64,000 nucleotides of DNA from positions 2,170,001 through 2,234,000 of the forward strand of contig MU004183.1 in the NCBI GenBank assembly GCA_010093605.1, in the 5' to 3' direction. Shown here in pieces: positions 54,076 to 64,000 of the stretch. The notes beneath the pieces are model-generated. The model searched no databases and was not told the DNA's origin. It saw only the letters and a list, made by a program, of their open reading frames with translations. The stretch comes from Lophium mytilinum. Taxonomy: Eukaryota > Ascomycota > Dothideomycetes > Mytilinidiales > Mytilinidiaceae. Within the stretch, counting starts at the first letter, position 1; each line of letters begins with the position of its first letter. The translations under genes were made by a program, and so were the position numbers.

Positions 54076-55239
54076 ATGCGTCTTCGAGTGCTTGCGCCGT
54101 GTCTCACCCAGACACTCACTCGGCCAACAGCCCAGCGCGTGCAGCATACCCGATATGCGTGGACCGCGCAGCTATCCAGCGAGGCAGCCACGACAGGGCT
54201 CAACCCACGCTGGCTCACAGAGGTACAAAGGCGGATCGGGAAGTGTATAATGTTTGGGCTACAGCCGGAGCAGACGGCGGAGGCGGGGTTGATACTACAA
54301 GAGCTGGCGACGGACTGGAGGGAGCTGGTAGCTGGGAGCGAGGGCTTCCTGACAGGCAAGAACCGGGCAGGCCTTCACCGGCAGAAGGTGGTGTGGGGAG
54401 AGATGGTAGACACCCTCGACACAAGCAATTGCGGGAGTACAGCAGCTAACGCTTAGTTTTGCGGGTGGCTATAGGATAGTATGGTAAGACAGCCCTGAAC
54501 CAAACGGTCTTTGTACAGATGTACATCACGCATCGGATAGCTAAAGTCGAGTCAAGGGTACGCAATCGAGGCATGGTCCACTCCTCGGAATTTAGATTGA
54601 CATGTGCAGGACACGTAAACAACGTTACATATAATCGGTAAAGAAGCTGCCCCTTTATGACCAAAGAGGAGATTAATGAGTTATAGATACGCCGAATCAG
54701 CACGCACTCAATGGGTGCTCAACTTCGCCAACTTCATCGATCCATCGCGCAAGCAGGAATGGAGCCAGCTACTGAAAAACCAGGGCATTGGACTCATCCT
54801 CCGCAGCATCCGAACCGACTATAAATTTGTAGGAGGCTGCGCTGTCTTAGTAAACGGCCCGCATTGCTGACAAGTTTCAACGCAGCCCATGGAATGGCCA
54901 GATCATGTAACCGTCCTGCATAAACTGCGGTCCAAGCCAACGCCGGATACCGACCATTTCATCCTCGACGTGATGATTCTCTCGGAGCTGCATCGGCGGC
55001 CCGCGGCGAGGTGTGTCGAGGACACGGTGGTGTACGACTACAAGAAGGGTAAGAAGGCGACGCTGCTACCTTTCATGGTGGACAAGTTCCGCGAGACGTT
55101 CGAGTTACAGGAGCAGGCAAAGGCCAAGTACGGCAGCCGGGTGCTAGACATGCTGCAGCGAGTTGAGGTGCTGGAGAAAGGCAGTTGGGATAGAGCAGAT
55201 GCCAAGGAAGATCTAGGTAGCGTCCAGGCGAAGCCATAA
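54076..55239 (+). CDS. hotdog-fold acyl-CoA thioesterase-like protein, probably mitochondrial
   Basis: Exons seen: 54076-54405, 54610-54637 (28 nt), 54687-54828 and 54886-55239. Hotdog thioesterases hydrolyse acyl-CoA to free acid and CoA. The start MRLRVLAPCLTQTLTRPTAQ is Arg-rich and lacks acids, like a matrix-targeting presequence. Conserved blocks are KVVWGEM, GHVNNVTYNRYAESARTQWV, GLILRSIRTDYKFPMEWPDH, FILDVMILSELHRRPAARCV and DTVVYDYKKGKK. Between GEM and GHVNN the family needs about Asp plus two residues. GATAGTATG (54475-54483, Asp-Ser-Met) between a TAG and a GTAAGA would supply them as a 9-nt exon, but the next phase is then off by one base. The middle junction is thus unresolved: an unusual splice, a sequence error or a broken gene. 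Confidence 0.75.
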
Positions 55240-56774
55240 CGTCTTACCTTATCGTGGACTCTCCACCAGGGATGCAAACCGAGTTGATCGACATGCATTC
55301 CCGTTGCGCGCGTGACCGAAACGCCGTTTCAAGCCCGCGTAAGGCCGTTGTGATTGGCTTCTCTGCCGTAAAGACCCATGAGAAGGGGGTGGAGACGCAG
55401 AAAGCTCCGGGTTAATAACAAGCGACGTGTAAAAGTCCCCTCGCTCGACCATGGTCCTTCGTGGCGGCCGGAGATTGCTACCTTTGTAGGAGGGCTCAAT
55501 GCCGCTGTAGCTTAACAGCAGGTATTGTGTCATCATTTTCTCACCTTTTGACATCACCAAGACTGCGATACCGCGGCAGCAAGAGCGCAAGAATGAGGCT
55601 GGTGAGCAGGCTCATTAATTGAAAAGCGGCAGTTCATTCTAACGTCGTCTGAGGTAGCCCGAAGAGCCATCCAGCCATCAAACGTTTTTCCGTTCACAAG
55701 GACAGACTAGGGGACCTCGAGTGGTGCCCGGCGAGTGCGGTTATCCACAAATTAGGTAGGTGTATCTCACGCCATAGAGTCCGTAGGGCGGATAGGTGTA
55801 TATCGGAAAATTCAGGATATGATCATAAATGCTGTGAACTACTGTGCTGCCACTTTTTGGTCAGCAAACCCTGGCGGGGCGGCGGACAATGAGGTGAGTC
55901 AAGAGAGCAGCGCGCGCAGTTCGATTCGCCAGCATCGAAACGGGCATGATGCGGTGTGCAGTGCTGCTCGAATAGGGCCTGCCACGACCTCATTTGCTGC
56001 CGATCGCATCCGGAGGCAGCAGAATTCTTCGCGCACTACACAGGCCATCCCGGGCGCCCGCAAATGAAATGGGAGAGCTAGGCGTGGTGGGGGCAAACAT
56101 CATGCGTAAGGTTGATGGCGCTGGAGAGAGAGCAGCTCTGCGCATGAGGCCGCTCGGAACTGGTACTTCTAAGATGGGTAGTTGCATGCTCTTGGACGGC
56201 GCGCAAAGGGCAGACGGCGGAGGTGTGCAAGAAGAGGGCATGAAACGTCGGCGGGCGCACTGCTTTCGGTCGGCGGCATCCCGTTCACGGCTAAGGCGTC
56301 CGATCTGCGCGGTGCCGTGTCGATGCGAGACGGATGGGCCTGATGCTTGCCTCGCCACGCTGCGTGCGGGCGAGAAGCTGGAGAAGAGAGCGCAAAAGTG
56401 CCCGCAAAGCAGCCCAGCACACGCTGAAAGGGTGCCCGCGCTGACCTGCCGATTGGGTTATCGAGACGCCGTTGGCCCGCTCTGCTGCCCCCCAAGCCCG
56501 GAGTTGTTAGTCCCAGATTTGCGGCTGCTTGCTGCGCTGTGGTGTATTCCACTGGGAGAGTGGGCCTCAGCTGCCGAGCCGAATCTTGGCTCAACCACCG
56601 ATCTCCCATCGCAGACCTTTCCACGGGCTCCCCTCGACATCACCTCGCTCCACCCACCACGGCGTCCTCAGCCCGCCGTCCCCCACCGCACGCCCTGGGC
56701 TCTGTTCCTGTTCCCTGGCTCGTCTCGCTGCGTCCTGTCGAGCCAGCCCTGGGACTGTCAGCCTAGGCCTGCTG
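55240..56774. other. intergenic with MITE; AcrB promoter and leader
   Basis: 1.5 kb. It includes the family A element 55618-55868. The AcrB frame is open back to 56529, but the conserved start is at 56775 and the upstream part is read as leader. No other gene was supported. Confidence 0.45.
55618..55868. mobile_element. MITE family A, copy 7 (long form)
   Basis: About 250 bp. The ends are inverted (ATTGAAAAGCGGCAG on the left; reversed right end AAAAAGTGGCAGCAC). The core begins ACGTCGTCTGAGGTAGCCCG and ends GGGGACCTCGAGTGGTGCCC. It aligns with copy 1 along its length, including ATATG(A/G)TCATA near the right end. Confidence 0.7.
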
Positions 56775-59703
56775 ATGCCACCGAAGAAACGCAACGCCCA
56801 GCACGACAGAAAGCATGAGAATGGCCTGGCCGCCCCTGGAAAGCGCATCCAGAAGCAAAAGTCCAATCCCCAGCTCAACGGACACGCCAATGGAAGCCCC
56901 CAGCCGCCCACGCCCCCGCTGCCGCCAGATGTAAACCAGCATATGACGTTGCCGGCCACGACCAACGGCGATGCCTATGGACCATCGCCCGACAACACCA
57001 TGGCCCAGCAGCCGCCCACGAGGCCTGACGGACGGGTTCGCGCCGTGTCCGACCTGTCTCTCGATGGCCTCGAGGCCGGCCGCTTCGACAACGCCAACGG
57101 GTCCGCCGACCAACCGCCAATGCCCCGTCGGATGGAGACCAAGCACGCGCCTTCGTACAATGTCAACATGCTCACCGTGGCCACCACCATTCTCTCCTCC
57201 TGTCCTCTGCGGGACGTTCTCGCTATCCTCATAATCCTGCTCCAGCTCCCCCCGACCGTTCTCACCATCATCCACTTCCTCTTCGCGACCCTCACCTTCG
57301 TCCCTCCGCAAACAGGGACCTCCCTCTCCGCCCTCTCCGCACTCCCCTCCCTCACCGACATCTTCCAGGGCTCGGGCGGGACGCCCTCCCTTTTCACCAT
57401 CATCTTCGCCGATGTCTTCATCCTCATACTCTGGCTCCTGATGTGGGTCCCTGTACAGAACTTCTTTCTGGACCTCGCACAGGCCGTCATTGCCATATCG
57501 CTCGGAGGGGCTGCCGCTGGGAAGGGTGGCACGACGAACAGCATATTTTTGTGCATCGTCATCATTCTTTCCTCGCATCTCTTCCGATTCAGGCCTCTCC
57601 GGCAACACATTGTCCAATTTCTGTGGGCCGGGCTCTCCCGGGGAGGCCTTGATTTTCTATTGAGTCCGCCAAGTACACCGACATATTCAGATTCTTTCAC
57701 CATGCCTCATGGGTGGCCTCGCAGTTTGCTTGGCATTCACATACTAACACAAGGCGTCGTTCGCCTCATTCGCCGCTCACTCTCTCGGCGAGAATCATCT
57801 CAATCAATGCCAACAGTCAAAAGGACAGATCCTGAGGCTGCAGTTGCTACCTTAACACCTCGTACAAATTCCAGTCTGCTGGAGTCTGGCCTCGACGTGG
57901 CTAGCAGCTCTAGTACCGACGGACGCCCACCTGGGCCTTCCCCCGCAACCCGCGACTATAAAGAAAAAGCTACTAGCGGAAAAAAGAAGAGGAAGCAGGC
58001 GACCCATGTCCGGAGTCAGCAACCATTCTGGGCCGCTCTTGCGAGTACAAAAGTTACTGTTTTGAAAGAGATGGAGCAAAGCCAGGCGGCGAATGACGCT
58101 GGCGAAGCCAACGCAAAAGATGCACATCACATTGGAAATGCTGTTTGGAGAGCGGAGGACGATCGGGTTTGGATCGCCAACGTGGGGCCTACCGATGTAT
58201 ATTTCCTGGTCAGCTTGTACCGGATGGGGGACTCGAATTGTTACACTAGGGACGGAAATAGGAGGAATTCTGGGCCAGGTATCGACAAGACGAAACCGTT
58301 CTATCTGCGTGTCAACGGAGCGGATTGGAGTTCTGCACGCATTGAGAAAGCCAATCTGGAAGGATATTTGGGAGAGGAGGGAACGGATATGTGGACTGGA
58401 GAGATTTTCGGGTTGACCGCTCTGTCGAATTACTCTTGCGAATTCGTACGAACGGCCGACGAGGAGGTCTTTTATTCTGCTAGTCTTATTACCTCTGCCG
58501 CCCCCAGCGCAGAAACAGGTGAGCTCAGAGAGCCAAGCTTTCCCCTCTTCATACTTACAGTCAGCCTCAGCTTCCCTAGTCACTCCCACCCACCAAACCT
58601 TACGACCATCGTCGCCTACCACGACCCTTAAGAACTCCATAGCCGCTGCGGACCAGAAACTTCAAGAGCAACGGAATCGCCTTAAGCGCAATCGCAAAGA
58701 CCACAAGTCTGCCATCACTAATATCAAGAAAGAGGTGGAGACTTTGAGCAACCGCTTGTCTACCGCTGGTGGTAGTGATGACCGACAACGTCAACGTGCT
58801 CTCCAGTTCAGCCAAAACATTCGCCAGGCCGATGACGCTGCCGCCGACTTCGCCCTTCAGATCGACTCTTTGGGTGAGATTCCAGAAAACGAACTGGAGG
58901 AGTCAGCAGCAATGAAACGCGCTTGGCAGAAGGAGCGCAGCCACAGGAACGCCGTCACCAGTCATTTCGATCAAGCCAAAGCCGAGGCGGACCGTCAGCT
59001 TGCAAGCGTCCAGTCTGACATCAGCTCAACCATTCAGAAACGGGAACGTCTTCAGTTGAGGCAGACCAGACTCAACGAGCAGCACGAGCGTCTGCATGCA
59101 GCCAACGCCGAGGGCCTTCATGCCAAAACCAAGAAGCAGCAGGATCGCTTAGCCGAACTCAACAACCGAGCGTCTCTCGAGAACCAGTACGCCAGCAATA
59201 TCAATGGATACGAACGTCGTGCGTCGGAGAACAACCGCCACACGGCTCAGATCCACCAGACAATTCATCATCTCGAGGCAATGATCACGCAAGTACAGAT
59301 GTCGGTTCCCACGACCCCTGAAGGCGCGCTCCCTGGCACCAATGGCATGAACGGCGTTCCAATGACTTTCCCGGCATTCCAGTTCCCGCTCGGCTCGCAT
59401 CCCAATGGCACACCTGGTTCCATGCGTGGCGGTCGCGGCCGCTCATCCTCGATGCTCTCTAACATCAGCGGCTTCACCGACGGCTTCGACGACCCTTCAC
59501 CCTCTGTCGCTGTTCTCGCCAACCCCTTTGCGTTCGCGAACCATCTGACTGGCCGCAAAGACAGCAACGGCAGTGGATCGGGGAGTGGCAGTAGTAGCCA
59601 GAGCTCTAGTCCGCGCGATCCGATGAGTCCGATGCCGAAGCGTCTGGCGAGTCCGGGCAGTGGGAGGAGTTCGACGCCGTTGAGTCCGGTTGGTGGAAGG
59701 TAG
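56775..59703 (+). CDS. acrB: AcrB-like ubiquitination-network signalling membrane protein
   Basis: Two exons, 56775-58518 and 58565 (or 58571) to 59703, giving about 960 residues. In Aspergillus nidulans, AcrB influences acriflavine resistance and carbon regulation through the CreD/HulA ubiquitin ligase network. Order of parts: basic, Pro-rich N-terminus (MPPKKRNAQHDRKHENG); three or more membrane segments at about 130-280 (VLAILIILLQLPPTVLTIIH, FADVFILILWLLMWVPV, IFLCIVIILSSHLF); a loop; DDRVWIANVGPTDVYFLVSL; then a long coiled coil (about 600-770) and a Ser/Gly-rich tail. Two acceptors 6 nt apart (CAG at 58564 and 58570) both keep the frame. Length is close to the roughly 1000 residues of AcrB. 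Confidence 0.85.
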
Positions 59704-60849
59704 ATGGTCCCGATTCTGAGGAAGTGGATTCGGCAGTAGTGTCAATGTGATGTGTTCTCTTTTTGTGCATCTGGGATTCTAATGTGATGTGTGATGCGTG
59801 ATACGCGTGATCCTTACTACCAGCGCCATTGGCTAGTCGAATTCTCCGTTCTACAGTCTTCTATGACTCTTCTCACTTATGCTGCAAATCCTCTAGACTC
59901 TTTTCAGAGGCTACGCAAAGTCGAACGGATGAAAGCTGAACGAGAGCTGCAGTAGCAATTCCTATGGTCCGTAGCACGAGGCCGCCAAATTTGCATGCCT
60001 CGAAGGCATGGTTCTGCTCTATCGTCGCATCCCCCCGCTGAAGCTGTTCCACAGGCTATCAAATATAGACCAGTAACGATTTTTAGATAGCTATGATCGA
60101 TGAGGCCATGTCAATATTAGTATCGGAATGGTAGATAAACGCTTTTCGGCTAGCAAAGGATAGCTAGGGTTCACACACATATCTAATGGAATCCTTCAAA
60201 TGGACATTCGTTTACGTACAAAAGTGGTGTAAGGGTACTGTGGGAGAAGATAGTAGACAATAGTGCTGTAACGTGGCCACAAGTTAACGAGTAGTGCTGT
60301 AGACTTCATTAGTTGAGCTTTTTTACACGGAATCAGGAACTGTGAACTGGTGATGTAGTGCCTAATAGTGTAGCACATTGAATGAAGCGGTAGGCCGGCG
60401 TAAAGCGCAACGATACACCAGCCCTGTGCAGGGGCAGCGATATCGCTGCGTTACATAACAGTTCCTCAGTCGCTGGTTGGTCCTAGTTGACTGGGCCGTG
60501 CTATCATCAAACCACATCCTTGCAGCTCGAGAAGCCCGTTATTCTCCGAGCTTGAACCAAAATCATCGCCCTCTGGCCGAAGCGGTGTGCTGACTCCGAA
60601 AATGCGCTGAAGGACGCGTCGGTGGCCTCTCTCAAGCTTCAACTTTTCACTACTCCTTCAACCTATTAATATCCGCTTTGTCCGCGAATCAACAAGCCAT
60701 CGTCCTCGGCTGTTGACACATTCTCCAGTGTGGCGAAGCCCCTCCTCAAAAAGTTCAACATCCTCTCCACAGCTCTAGTCGAGTGAAAAGGCCCCAAAAG
60801 CTGCCCACTAGGGCTCTCTATCACTCAATTGAGCTTCGAGCTCATCAGG
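59704..60849. other. intergenic, GCV2 promoter
   Basis: 1.15 kb, AT-rich around 60050-60380, with a small palindrome CAGCGATATCGCTG near 60437. No gene was supported. Confidence 0.5.
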
Positions 60850-63800
60850 ATGCAAGCAACATGGCTCAGGCCAGGCTTCTCTGCCAGCCGGTTGGCCGTT
60901 CGTGCTCGACAGTCTTCGTCTCGACCAGCGTTCGCCCTCCGAAACTGTAACAAGAGCCAGACCTTCCAGTCCCTGAGGACGCTGAGTGGTCCTGCAAGAA
61001 GAACATTCTACTCCAGTGCTACAGATGAGCCTCTTGATGGCAAAGCAGTCACCGCGTCCTCCGATCCCTTCCAACATCTGGATACATTTGCCCGCCGCCA
61101 CATTGGCCCTACAGCTACTTCTGCCACCGAGATGCTCAAAACCTTGGACCCCCCTGCCGCGACACTCGACGAATTCGTCAAGCAGGTCATACCGCCGGAC
61201 GTCCTCTCTTCTCGAGATATAAAAATGTCATGGCAAATGAACGAGAAGTTCCCTGTGCGCGACCAGGCCGGACCTATCTCTGAAGCACAGCTGCTTAAAC
61301 ACCTGAAAAGCATTGCAAAACAAAACCAGGTCTTCCAAAACTTTATTGGCTGTGGATATGCGGGCACGAAAACACCAGAGGTGATAAAACGGAACGTCTT
61401 GGAAGGACCTGGCTGGTATACGAGCTACACGCCGTATCAGCCTGAAATCAGTCAGGGCCGGCTAGAGTCTCTGCTGAATTTCCAGACGATGGTGACCGAT
61501 TTGACCGCTCTCCCGATTGCAAATGCATCAGTCTTGGATGAATCCACTGCTGCAGCGGAGGCCATGACACTGTCCCTCAGCAGTCTTCCCGTTTCGAGAC
61601 AGAAACGGCCCAACAAAACTTTCTTCGTATCCCATCTATGTCACCCTCAAACGATCGCGGTGCTAGCGTCCAGAGCCGAGGGCTTCGGAATCAAAATCGA
61701 AGTGGGAGATGTCCTTCAGAACGGTAGCGAACAGATTGAAAACCTCGGCGATGACCTTGTTGGAGTGCTCGTTCAATACCCGAATACCGATGGTGGCGTA
61801 GACGACTTTAGGGCCCTTGCGGATGTTGTTCACAAGCAAGGAGCTACGTTCAGCGTTGGGGCGGATCTGCTCGCCTTGACAGTGCTGACGCCGCCTGGAG
61901 AATTTGGTGCAGACGTGGTTTTTGGAAACGCTCAGCGTTTTGGTGTGCCTCTTGGTTACGGTGGTCCTCATGCTGCGTTCTTCGCTTGCACTGACAAATA
62001 CAAGCGGAAAATACCCGGACGACTTATCGGACTCTCAAAGGATCGACTCGGCGACAAGGCCGCTAGACTTGCGTTGCAGACGAGAGAGCAGCACATTCGC
62101 AGAGAAAAGGCCACAAGCAACATCTGCACAGCTCAGGCGTTGCTTGCCAACATTAACGCCTTCTACGCTGTCTATCACGGCCCTCAGGGTTTGAAAGAGA
62201 TTGCCGAGAACGTCAACGCTATGGCGAGGTCTCTTCAAAACAGCCTTAAAATGCTTGGATATTCTACCGGTCAAAGGGGAAAGCTGGACAACGCGCCAGT
62301 ACTATTCGACACGATTGTAATAGGTACCGGCGATAAAACGCGATCCATCTTGGACACAGCGGGTAAGAAGCCATATTGGATCAACATGCGGGAAGTCGAC
62401 GCAGATCATATTGGAATTAGTGTCGACGAAGTGACCTCAAAAAAAGTAGTCAAGCAGATTGTCGACATTTTCTGGGCACATAGTGCTAATAAGGAGGAGC
62501 TTCTCGAAGACGCCAAGAGTCAGCTCACACTCCCTCCACCATTTGAGCTGCCGCCTCTTTTCAAGCGCACGTCGCCATATCTTACCCATCCGGTGTTCAA
62601 CTCGTACCATTCAGAGACCGAGCTTCTGCGATACATTCACCATCTTCAGTCCAAGGACCTTTCTCTAACGCATTCTATGATCCCTCTGGGTTCCTGCACG
62701 ATGAAGCTTAACGCGACCACAGAAATGGTACCAATATCCTGGCCAGAATTCTCATCAATCCATCCTTTCGCTCCCACATCCCAAACCAAGGGGTACCAAA
62801 TCTTGATCCGGTTATTGGAGAAGGACTTGGCTGAAATTACTGGATTTGATGCTGTATCCCTTCAACCGAATTCTGGTGCCCAAGGAGAGTTCACTGGCCT
62901 ACGAGTAATTCGGAAATACCTAGAGCAACAGCCGGGCAAAAAGCGTGATATCTGCTTGATTCCCGTATCTGCACATGGGACTAACCCAGCCAGCGCCGCG
63001 ATGGCGGGCATGCGCGTTGTACCAATCAAGTGCGATACTGGAACAGGTAATCTCGATATTGCGGATCTCAAAGCCAAGTGCGAGAAGCATAGCGAGGAAC
63101 TGGGGGCTATCATGATTACCTACCCAAGTACCTTTGGTGTATTTGAGCCGAAAGTTAAGGAGGCTTGCGAACTTGTCCATCAGCATGGTGGGCAGGTTTA
63201 CATGGATGGAGCCAACATGAATGCACAGATTGGGCTTTGCTCTCCAGGAGAAATTGGAGCCGACGTCTGCCATCTCAACCTTCACAAGACTTTCTGCATT
63301 CCTCACGGCGGTGGAGGACCTGGTGTTGGGCCCATTGGCGTCAAGAACCATCTTGCGCCCTTCTTACCGGGCCACCCACTCATTAAGACTGGAGGCGATC
63401 AGGCTATTGCCCCCGTCAGCGGTGCTCCCTGGGGCAGCGCGAGCATCCTGCCAATCAGCTTTGCGTATATCAAGATGATGGGCGGTGTTGGCCTCACACA
63501 TGCAACCAAGATCACCCTTCTGAACGCCAACTACATTCTTTCACGTCTAAAGCCGTACTACCCTATCCTTTACACCAATGAGAACGGCCGTTGCGCCCAC
63601 GAGTTCATCCTTGATGTCCGAAAATTCAAGGAGTCAGCAGGGATTGAGGCAATTGATATCGCCAAGCGTCTTCAGGACTACGGCTTCCACGCTCCGACAA
63701 TGTCGTGGCCTGTCGCCAACACACTCATGATTGAGCCGACAGAATCGGAGGGCAAGGATGAGCTGGATCGCTTTTGTGATGCGCTGATCTCTATCCGCAA

Positions 63801-63988
63801 GGAGATTGAAGCGGTCGAGAAGGGCGAGCAGCCGAGAGAAGGCAACATGTTGAAGATGTCTCCACATTCACAGAAGGACTTGATCGTTGGTGAATGGGAC
63901 CGAAGCTACACTAGGGAAATGGCCGCGTACCCGTTGCCGTATCTCAAGGAGAAGAAGTTCTGGCCGTCGGTCACGAGGTTGGATGATG
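60850..63988 (+). CDS. GCV2: glycine dehydrogenase (decarboxylating), P protein; 5' part
   Basis: The first exon runs from ATG 60850 to 63988, coding 1046 residues; a GTAAGT donor at 63989 opens an intron that leaves the window, so the 3' end is missing. The PLP-dependent P protein decarboxylates glycine in the mitochondrial glycine cleavage system. A matrix presequence of about 60 residues (MQATWLRPGFSASRLAVRAR) precedes the N-terminal domain (FARRHIGPT, FIGCGYAGTKTPEVI, YTPYQPEISQGRLESLLNFQ). The PLP-binding C-terminal domain contains VPISWPEFSSIHPFAP, GAQGEFTGLRVIRKYLE, HGTNPASAAMAGM, GGQVYMDGANMNAQIGL and NLHKTFCIPHGGGGPG with the PLP lysine. The frame is intact throughout. Confidence 0.97.
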
Positions 63989-64000
63989 GTAAGTCCTCCC

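Noticed and set aside
56529-56774. N-terminal extension of the AcrB frame
   Set aside because: The frame is open, but conserved AcrB-like proteins start with the basic MPPKK segment at 56775; upstream residues look like translated leader.
1-64000. tRNA and rRNA genes, CRISPR arrays, bacterial-type operons
   Set aside because: No cloverleaf with a matching T-arm was spotted by eye, and the spliced fungal gene structure makes bacterial features irrelevant; a tRNA scan could still reveal a missed tRNA.

Overview
The window is nuclear DNA of a filamentous ascomycete (Pezizomycotina; Dothideomycetes is a guess). Genes carry short introns of about 45-145 nt with GTRNGT-like donors and CTAAC/CTGAC branch sites. 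Families typical of these moulds are present (AcrB-like protein, cytochrome b5-acyl-CoA dehydrogenase fusion, BBE-type FAD oxidase, GPI-anchored S/T/P wall protein). One decayed gene copy shows TpG-to-TpA changes as left by repeat-induced point mutation (RIP). All gene structures below were assembled by eye from reading frames, splice signals and family knowledge; no search was run. No LTR or virus-derived element and no tRNA or rRNA gene was recognised.

Layout. 1-17 kb is a housekeeping block: a tiny secreted peptide, OTU1 deubiquitinase (-), RSC1/2-type double-bromodomain BAH protein (+), RSA3 ribosome assembly factor (+), two divergent halves of SKI3 (- and +), RPL10/uL16 (+) and a cytochrome b5-acyl-CoA dehydrogenase (+). 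17-31 kb is more accessory: a UBL-AN1 zinc-finger protein, a monocarboxylate-type MFS transporter, two related proteins built from about 18-residue Cys-Asn-Ile repeats, a rearranged RIP-like pseudogene of the acyl-CoA dehydrogenase, SEC14 and a divergent amidoligase-like protein. 31-45 kb holds a repeat-rich GPI-anchored surface protein, about 4.4 kb without a supportable gene, a hexose transporter with CreA-like promoter sites, a secreted FAD oxidase and an unknown Cys-rich protein. 45-48 kb is rich in MITEs and contains an orphan terminal exon and a BTB protein. 48-64 kb returns to core genes: CCR4 deadenylase, a methyltransferase, an LYRM5/ETFRF1-like LYR protein divergent from a hotdog thioesterase, AcrB, and the 5' part of the glycine decarboxylase P protein (GCV2), which runs off the right edge.

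Working together. SKI3 (cytoplasmic 3'-5' mRNA decay) and CCR4 (deadenylation) serve mRNA turnover; RPL10 and RSA3 serve the 60S subunit. The LYR protein, the thioesterase, the acyl-CoA dehydrogenase and GCV2 point to mitochondrial or acyl-CoA metabolism, and the first two share a 284-bp divergent promoter.

Most striking observations: (1) SKI3 appears to have been cut in two by a local inversion of about 1.3 kb, leaving N- and C-terminal halves (281 + 1140 aa) that are both open and divergently oriented; (2) a tandem pair of unrecognised solenoid-like proteins, one with an N-myristoylation-type start and a PPxY motif; (3) a long MITE-bearing intron in the acyl-CoA dehydrogenase that is absent from its own pseudogene; (4) microexons of 9 nt (RPL10) and 13 nt (LYR protein); (5) at least three MITE families, one copy of which overlaps the 5' end of the BTB reading frame.
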